Shown one piece after another: positions 5,657 to 9,308 of a stretch of 9,308 bases of DNA. Below the pieces are notes generated by a model. The model made no database searches, was not told the DNA's origin, and worked only from the letters and a program-made list of their open reading frames with translations. A program made the position numbers and the translations under genes. The first letter of the stretch is position 1. Each line of letters starts with the position of its first letter. Origin of the DNA: Rickettsiales bacterium (GTDB lineage: Bacteria > Pseudomonadota > Alphaproteobacteria > Rickettsiales > UBA1997); contig CANNMN010000038.1 of NCBI GenBank assembly GCA_947505885.1, positions 1 to 9,308 on the forward strand, given 5' to 3'.

Positions 5657-6571
5657 TCAGTTTCTTGAATCAAGTTTTGTAATATCCAACTTGATTTGAG
5701 TCTTTAAGTCCTCAAGCGAAGCAAATTTTTGTTCGTCTCTAATGAAGTCGAGAAACTCAACGTAGATTTTTTTGTCGTAAATTTTTTCAGAAAAGCCAGG
5801 TATGTGAGTTTCAAACAATGCTTCACTCTGAGCTTCTCGAAGAGTTGGTTTGATTCCGAAATTAGTAATCGAAGAAAAACTTTTTTTGAGATGGGGAATG
5901 AAAGTTTGAGTTTTGTAAACGCCAAATTTTGGTTTAACGATGTGAGGTTTAGCAGCTAAATTTGCAGTCGGAAATCCAAGTTGAGAAGCAAGTTTTCTTC
6001 CCTCATTTACAACTCCTTGAATCGTAAAATTTCTACCCAAAACTCGATTTGCTTCAGTAACATTTCCCTCGGCAAGAAGCCTTCTCACTAAACTCGAAGA
6101 ACATGTTTGTTCAGAGTTTTTCAGTGGAGAAATTTCGCTCAGACCAAAATTAAAATTTTCTAAAAAACGAAAATTTCCTTGGCGATTTTTACCAAAAGTG
6201 AAGTCATAGCCAATTACCAAATGCTTGGCATTAAGTGATTTAGACAAAATTTCCTGAGCAAAATCCTGCGCCGAAATTTCCGAAAATTTTTTGTTAAAAG
6301 GCAGAATAATTACGTATTCGATTTCCTGTTCGCGAAAAATTCTTAACTTCTGCGCTAGGCTGGTAATTCTGAAATCTCGCGACTTCTCGGGTCTTAAAAA
6401 ATAAATCGGATGCGGCTCAAAAGTTAAAATTGCCGAAGCTAATTTTTTTTCTTTGGCAATTTTTTTGACCTGAGAAATGATCTGTAAATGTCCGAGATGC
6501 ACGCCGTCGAAATTGCCGATTGTGAGTGCGAGCGGCAATATTTGTTGATTTAGGTTTCTAATGATTTTCAC
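5657..6571 (-). CDS. ribF: Bifunctional riboflavin kinase / FAD synthetase
   Basis: This cytoplasmic enzyme phosphorylates riboflavin to FMN and then adenylylates it to FAD. Counting from the GTG at 6571 it has 304 residues, a normal length. The N-terminal nucleotidyltransferase half shows GNFDGVHLGH (19-28), FEPHP (51-55), GYDFTFGKNRQG (121-132) and a form of the ISSTxxR motif, CSSSLVR (157-163). The C-terminal flavokinase half shows GFPTANL (199-205), NFGIKPT (237-243) and FETHIPGF (253-260). The frame stays open to a TTG at 6664, but that start would add 31 residues and overlap the signal peptide and mature N-terminus of the divergent gene. The GTG gives VKIIRNLNQQ, which fits the usual MKIIR-type beginning. 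No clear ribosome binding site precedes it. It overlaps the divergent gene by 11 bp. Confidence 0.95.
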   Translation of the reverse strand: MKIIRNLNQQILPLALTIGNFDGVHLGHLQIISQVKKIAKEKKLASAILTFEPHPIYFLRPEKSRDFRITSLAQKLRIFREQEIEYVIILPFNKKFSEISAQDFAQEILSKSLNAKHLVIGYDFTFGKNRQGNFRFLENFNFGLSEISPLKNSEQTCSSSLVRRLLAEGNVTEANRVLGRNFTIQGVVNEGRKLASQLGFPTANLAAKPHIVKPKFGVYKTQTFIPHLKKSFSSITNFGIKPTLREAQSEALFETHIPGFSEKIYDKKIYVEFLDFIRDEQKFASLEDLKTQIKLDITKLDSRN

Positions 6572-8300
6572 GATTCGAATTATTTTTTTGCTGATTTTAC
6601 TAAATTCAAAAGCATTTGCTACACCCGAAATTTCCTGGGGAATTTCTACTTTTGGCGATCTCAAATATCCAAAAAATTTTCAGCATTTTGATTATGTAAA
6701 TCCTAACGCGCCAAAAGGTGGGGAAGTAAAATTTGGCGCTGAAGGCGGTTTTAATTCTCTCAATAATTTTATCTTAAAAGGAATTCCCGCATCAGGTCTG
6801 TCTTATCTTTACGATAGTTTAACCGAAGGCAGTGAGGATGAAATTTCGGCGCGTTATGCACTTGTTGCTGAGAATATTAGAATGTCTCCCGACAAAAGCT
6901 GGATCGAGTTTCGATTAAATAAAAAGGCCCGTTTTCACGACGGAGTTTTGATAGACGCAGACGATGTAATTTTTACTTTTAACAAATTAATTTCTGAAGG
7001 TCATCCGAGTTACAAAATGCTTTTTCGTGAAGTGAGCGAGGTAAAAAAAATCAACACGCATTTAGTAAAATTTTTCTTCAAAAAAAATCACAATCGCGAC
7101 TTACCGCTGCTCGTTGCCTCTTTGCCAGTTTTGCCAAAACATTACTATGATTTAGTCGATTTTTCTAAGACTAATCTTCAGCCGCCACTAGGCTCTGGGC
7201 CTTATAAAATTCAAGAAGTTAAGCCTAATCGCTCGATCACTTTTGAACGCGTAAAAGATTATTGGGCGAAAGATTTGCCGGTGAATCGCGGCCGTTATAA
7301 TTTTGACAAAATCACTTACGATTATTACCGCGATAACAATGTTTTGATCGAGGCGTTTAAGTCGCAAAAATATGACCTGCGCCAAGAAAATATCGCGCGT
7401 AATTGGGCCAATGCCTACAACATCGAAGCGATTAAAAATGGCGAGATCATCAAACGAGAGATCAAGCACAGCCTGCCCGCACCAATGCAAACTTTTGTAC
7501 TAAATTTGCGCCGCGAGAAGTTTCAAAACCAAGCGCTGCGTAAAGCAATGACTTATGCTTTTGATTTTGAATGGCTGCGTGAGCATATATTTTACAGCTC
7601 TTACGAACGCACTGAAAGTTACTTCGCCAATTCAGAATTTGGTTACAAAAATTTTCATTTACCAAAAGCAAATGGCGACGGATTCAATCGTGACAATCTT
7701 TTGCAAGCTCGCCAAATCTTGCTTGATGCCGGCTACAAATTTTCTCATGGAAAACTAATTGATCCAAAAACTAACCAAAAAATCTCCGTTGAATTCCTTA
7801 TCGATTCGCAAGCTTTTGAAATGATTATCGCAGCTTTTGTTAAAAATTTACGCAAACTTGGCATTGAAGCGAAGATGCGACTCGTCGAAGAAAATCAGTA
7901 TCAAACTCGGGTTAATAATTTTGATTTCGATGTGATTACCGGAATGTTTGGCCAAGCAACAATTCCCGGCGACGAGCTTTTCGCCTACTTCCACTCGTCA
8001 CAAAAAGACATCAAAGGCGGTCGCAATTTATCTGGCTTAAGCGACAAAACTGTCGATGAATTAGTTGAAAAAATTTCTCGCGCTAAAAATAAAAACGAAC
8101 TAAAAAACTTAACTTCTGATCTTGATCAGAGACTTCTTGAAAATTATTACACCATTCCTGAGTGGCATAATAACACTTACAGAATTCTGTATCGCGACAT
8201 TTTTGAATTTCCTAAGATCCAACCAAAATATTCACTTGCTCTCGACAGCTGGTATTTTCGCCAGTCGAGCGAAGTCGAGACCAAGAAAATTACACATTAA
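6561..8300 (+). CDS. YejA-like extracellular solute-binding protein, family 5 (peptide/microcin C type)
   Basis: This is the periplasmic substrate-binding component of an ABC importer for oligopeptides or related compounds. It has 579 residues. Residues 1-20 are a signal peptide (a hydrophobic stretch ending SKAFA, cleavage probably after Ala20), with no lipobox cysteine. The segment FGDLKYPKNFQHFDYVNP (31-48) followed by APKGG is the hallmark N-terminus of the YejA group. SBP family 5 features follow: AENIRMSPDKSWIEFRL (103-119), ARFHDG (123-128), ADDVIFTF (133-140), GSGPYKI (211-217), the ALRKAMTYAFDFEWL helix (325-339), and the C-terminal lobe up to SWYFRQ. The ATG at 6561 has a weak TTAGG-type site six bases upstream. 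No yejB, yejE or yejF permease or ATPase gene is adjacent, so the transporter partners must be encoded elsewhere. The exact substrate cannot be read from the sequence. Confidence 0.93.
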   Translation: MIFTIRIIFLLILLNSKAFATPEISWGISTFGDLKYPKNFQHFDYVNPNAPKGGEVKFGAEGGFNSLNNFILKGIPASGLSYLYDSLTEGSEDEISARYALVAENIRMSPDKSWIEFRLNKKARFHDGVLIDADDVIFTFNKLISEGHPSYKMLFREVSEVKKINTHLVKFFFKKNHNRDLPLLVASLPVLPKHYYDLVDFSKTNLQPPLGSGPYKIQEVKPNRSITFERVKDYWAKDLPVNRGRYNFDKITYDYYRDNNVLIEAFKSQKYDLRQENIARNWANAYNIEAIKNGEIIKREIKHSLPAPMQTFVLNLRREKFQNQALRKAMTYAFDFEWLREHIFYSSYERTESYFANSEFGYKNFHLPKANGDGFNRDNLLQARQILLDAGYKFSHGKLIDPKTNQKISVEFLIDSQAFEMIIAAFVKNLRKLGIEAKMRLVEENQYQTRVNNFDFDVITGMFGQATIPGDELFAYFHSSQKDIKGGRNLSGLSDKTVDELVEKISRAKNKNELKNLTSDLDQRLLENYYTIPEWHNNTYRILYRDIFEFPKIQPKYSLALDSWYFRQSSEVETKKITH

Positions 8301-8336
8301 CTTCAACAAATCTCGACCTCTCTCAACCGATGGATG

Positions 8337-8341
8337 AGGAG
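8337..8341 (+). promoter_or_regulatory. Distant AGGAG ribosome-binding-like site before the NFU gene
   Basis: AGGAG lies 18 bases before the ATG at 8360, farther than the usual 5 to 10. Part of it can pair with an upstream AATCTC (8309-8314 with GAGATT at 8339-8344) across a 24-base loop. It is the only purine-rich site in the 59-bp spacer, so it may be the real site at poor spacing or may be coincidental. Confidence 0.3.
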
Positions 8342-8359
8342 ATTAATTAATTAAAAACT

Positions 8360-8920
8360 ATGTTCATTCGCTCTGAAGAAACACCAAATCCCGCAACATT
8401 AAAATTCATTCCAGACGACAAGATTGTTCTCGAAAAAGGCACGGCGGAATTTAAAAATCAAAAACAGGCTGTAACCTCTTCCCCTCTCGCTTTACAACTT
8501 TTTGAAATTGCTGGAGTTGAAGCTATTTTTTTTGGTCGTGATTTCATTACGATTACTAAATCTGAACAAACTGATTGGCCAAAAATCAAAGCGGAAATTC
8601 TTGCAACAATAATGGATTTTTTTGTTACTGGCAAACCGGTTATGTTTGAGCAAAAAGAATCTGAGACCGCTTCAGAAAATGATTCCGACATCGTAAAACA
8701 AATCAAAGAATTAATCGAAATCAAAGTTCGCCCAGCTGTGGCAATGGATGGTGGCGATATTATTTTCCACTCATTTGAAGGAGGAATTGTTCGCTTAGTC
8801 TTGAAGGGCTCTTGCTCAGGATGTCCGAGTTCGACAGTTACTTTGAAGAATGGGATTGAGAACATGCTTAAACACTACATTCCAGAAGTGGAATCAGTAG
8901 AACAGGTAGAAGACGATTAA
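8360..8920 (+). CDS. NFU-type iron-sulfur cluster scaffold/carrier (NifU C-terminal domain protein)
   Basis: This protein carries Fe-S clusters to target apoproteins such as respiratory complexes and lipoate synthase. It has 186 residues in two domains. The Nfu N-terminal domain (about 1-90) begins with the characteristic [11 protein letters not shown] segment (6-16). A short acidic linker (about 97-110) leads to the NifU-like C-terminal domain (about 111-180) with [11 protein letters not shown] (123-133) and the cluster-binding GSCSGCPSS, Cys152 and Cys155. This layout is that of mitochondrial NFU1 and its alphaproteobacterial relatives, not of the full NifU of nitrogen fixers. The ATG at 8360 gives the standard start [11 protein letters not shown]. 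The gene follows the YejA-like gene after 59 bp and is followed by a tRNA gene after 8 bp. It is a sensible partner for complex I maturation, although it lies on the opposite strand to nuoMN. Confidence 0.95.
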   Translation: MFIRSEETPNPATLKFIPDDKIVLEKGTAEFKNQKQAVTSSPLALQLFEIAGVEAIFFGRDFITITKSEQTDWPKIKAEILATIMDFFVTGKPVMFEQKESETASENDSDIVKQIKELIEIKVRPAVAMDGGDIIFHSFEGGIVRLVLKGSCSGCPSSTVTLKNGIENMLKHYIPEVESVEQVEDD

Positions 8921-8928
8921 TAAAATAT

Positions 8929-9005
8929 GCATCCGTAGCTCAACTGGATAGAGTGTTGCTTTCCGAAGGCAAAGGTTGTGGGTTCAAATCCCGCCGGGTG
9001 CACCA
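8929..9005 (+). tRNA. tRNA-Arg (anticodon CCG)
   Basis: The gene is 77 bp and folds as a complete cloverleaf. The acceptor stem GCATCCG pairs with CGGGTGC (one G-T pair); the D stem is GCTC with GAGT; the anticodon stem is TTGCT with GGCAA around the loop TTCCGAA; the T stem is GTGGG with CCCGC around TTCAAAT; the discriminator is A. The anticodon CCG is at 8963-8965 and reads the arginine codon CGG. The 3' CCA is encoded at 9003-9005. The gene starts 8 bp after the NFU stop and ends 9 bp before the next start codon, which suggests it is cut out of a shared transcript. Confidence 0.97.
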
Positions 9006-9014
9006 AATAAAATT

Positions 9015-9308
9015 ATGAAAAAAGACCAAGTAACCGCCGCATTAGTAATCATTGGAGATGAAATACTCTCTGGTCGCACAAAGGATGAGAATTTAAATTT
9101 TCTCGCCTGTTCTTTGGCGGAAATGGGAATTAATTTGCGCGAAGTGCGCGTTGTTCCAGATATCGAACAAGAAATAATCGATTCAATTAACGCAGTCAGA
9201 AAAAAATTTGATTATATTTTTACTTCCGGCGACATCGGCCCCACTCACGACGACATTACTGTTTCATCAATAGCCAAGCTATTTGGCAGAGAGCCTCAAG
9301 AATTCAAA
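9015..9308 (+). CDS. CinA/MoaB-type molybdopterin-binding domain protein (3' end beyond window)
   Basis: The first 98 codons are present and the frame is open at the right edge. The N-terminus AALVIIGDEILSGRTKDEN (8-26) and the later TSGDIGPTHDDIT (70-82) are the two signatures of the MoCF_biosynth / competence-damage inducible protein A fold, as in CinA, MoaB and MogA. The conserved Gly-Gly of the second motif is Gly-Asp here. Stand-alone proteins of this kind in alphaproteobacteria are usually named competence/damage-inducible protein A or molybdopterin-binding protein; their role is poorly defined and may be nucleotide pyrophosphatase-like. Whether the C-terminal CinA deamidase domain is present cannot be seen. 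The ATG at 9015 lies nine bases after the tRNA CCA and has no ribosome binding site in that interval. Confidence 0.88.
   Translation, partial: MKKDQVTAALVIIGDEILSGRTKDENLNFLACSLAEMGINLREVRVVPDIEQEIIDSINAVRKKFDYIFTSGDIGPTHDDITVSSIAKLFGREPQEFK

Noticed and set aside
6572..6664. N-terminal extension of ribF starting at the TTG at 6664
   Set aside because: The 31 extra residues match nothing in the family and would overlap more than 100 bp of the divergent YejA-like gene, including its signal peptide. The GTG at 6571 gives the normal RibF N-terminus.
7188..7671. Minus-strand frames inside the YejA-like gene
   Set aside because: They are antisense to a well supported family 5 binding protein with continuous homology on the plus strand, and have no recognisable domain.
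8309..8344. Possible terminator between the YejA-like gene and the NFU gene
   Set aside because: The AATCTC/GAGATT stem is short with a 24-base loop, and it is followed by mixed A and T rather than a T-run.
8330..8350. Six-codon mini-frame (MDEEIN) before the NFU gene
   Set aside because: It overlaps the AGGAG site and is far too short to support. It has no attenuator-type codon run or ribosome binding site of its own.

Overview
The window looks like a piece of chromosome from an AT-rich alphaproteobacterium, possibly of the Rickettsiales or Holosporales type (host-associated lineages with reduced genomes). The reasons are: low G+C with A/T-ending codons; complex I genes nuoM and nuoN standing apart from the rest of the nuo cluster; an NFU1-type Fe-S carrier and a YejA-type periplasmic binding protein of alphaproteobacterial character; palindromic repeats between genes that resemble the dispersed repeats of those genomes; and a toxin/effector-like gene. 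The lineage is an inference, since no marker here settles it.

Left block, minus strand (1 to about 6571). In transcription order this reads ribF (FMN/FAD synthesis), a 169-bp spacer with a palindromic repeat, nuoM, a short spacer with a second palindromic repeat, nuoN, aroA abutting nuoN with no spacer, a 140-bp gap with two small dyads, and then a gene that leaves the window at base 1. That last gene is the most unusual content. It encodes a TIKI/ChaN-like (EreA-like) domain closely resembling the conserved domain of proteins annotated as membrane-targeted effector domain-containing toxins, between low-complexity Pro/Ser/Thr and Ala/Ser tails. It is open at its 3' end.

Right block, plus strand (6561 to 9308). 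A YejA-like oligopeptide/microcin C type substrate-binding protein starts head-to-head with ribF, and the two coding starts overlap by 11 bp. It is followed by an NFU-type Fe-S scaffold gene, a tRNA-Arg(CCG) gene packed 8 to 9 nt from the coding regions on each side, and the first 98 codons of a CinA/MoaB-type molybdopterin-binding-domain protein that runs off the right edge.

Functionally most of the window is core metabolism: complex I membrane arm subunits, the flavin cofactor enzyme that feeds complex I and other flavoenzymes, Fe-S delivery and the shikimate pathway. The accessory signals are the effector-like gene, two in-frame tandem repeats (one in the effector-like gene, one in aroA), and the two intergenic palindromes flanking nuoM. 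I found no insertion sequence, CRISPR array, rRNA or replication origin.
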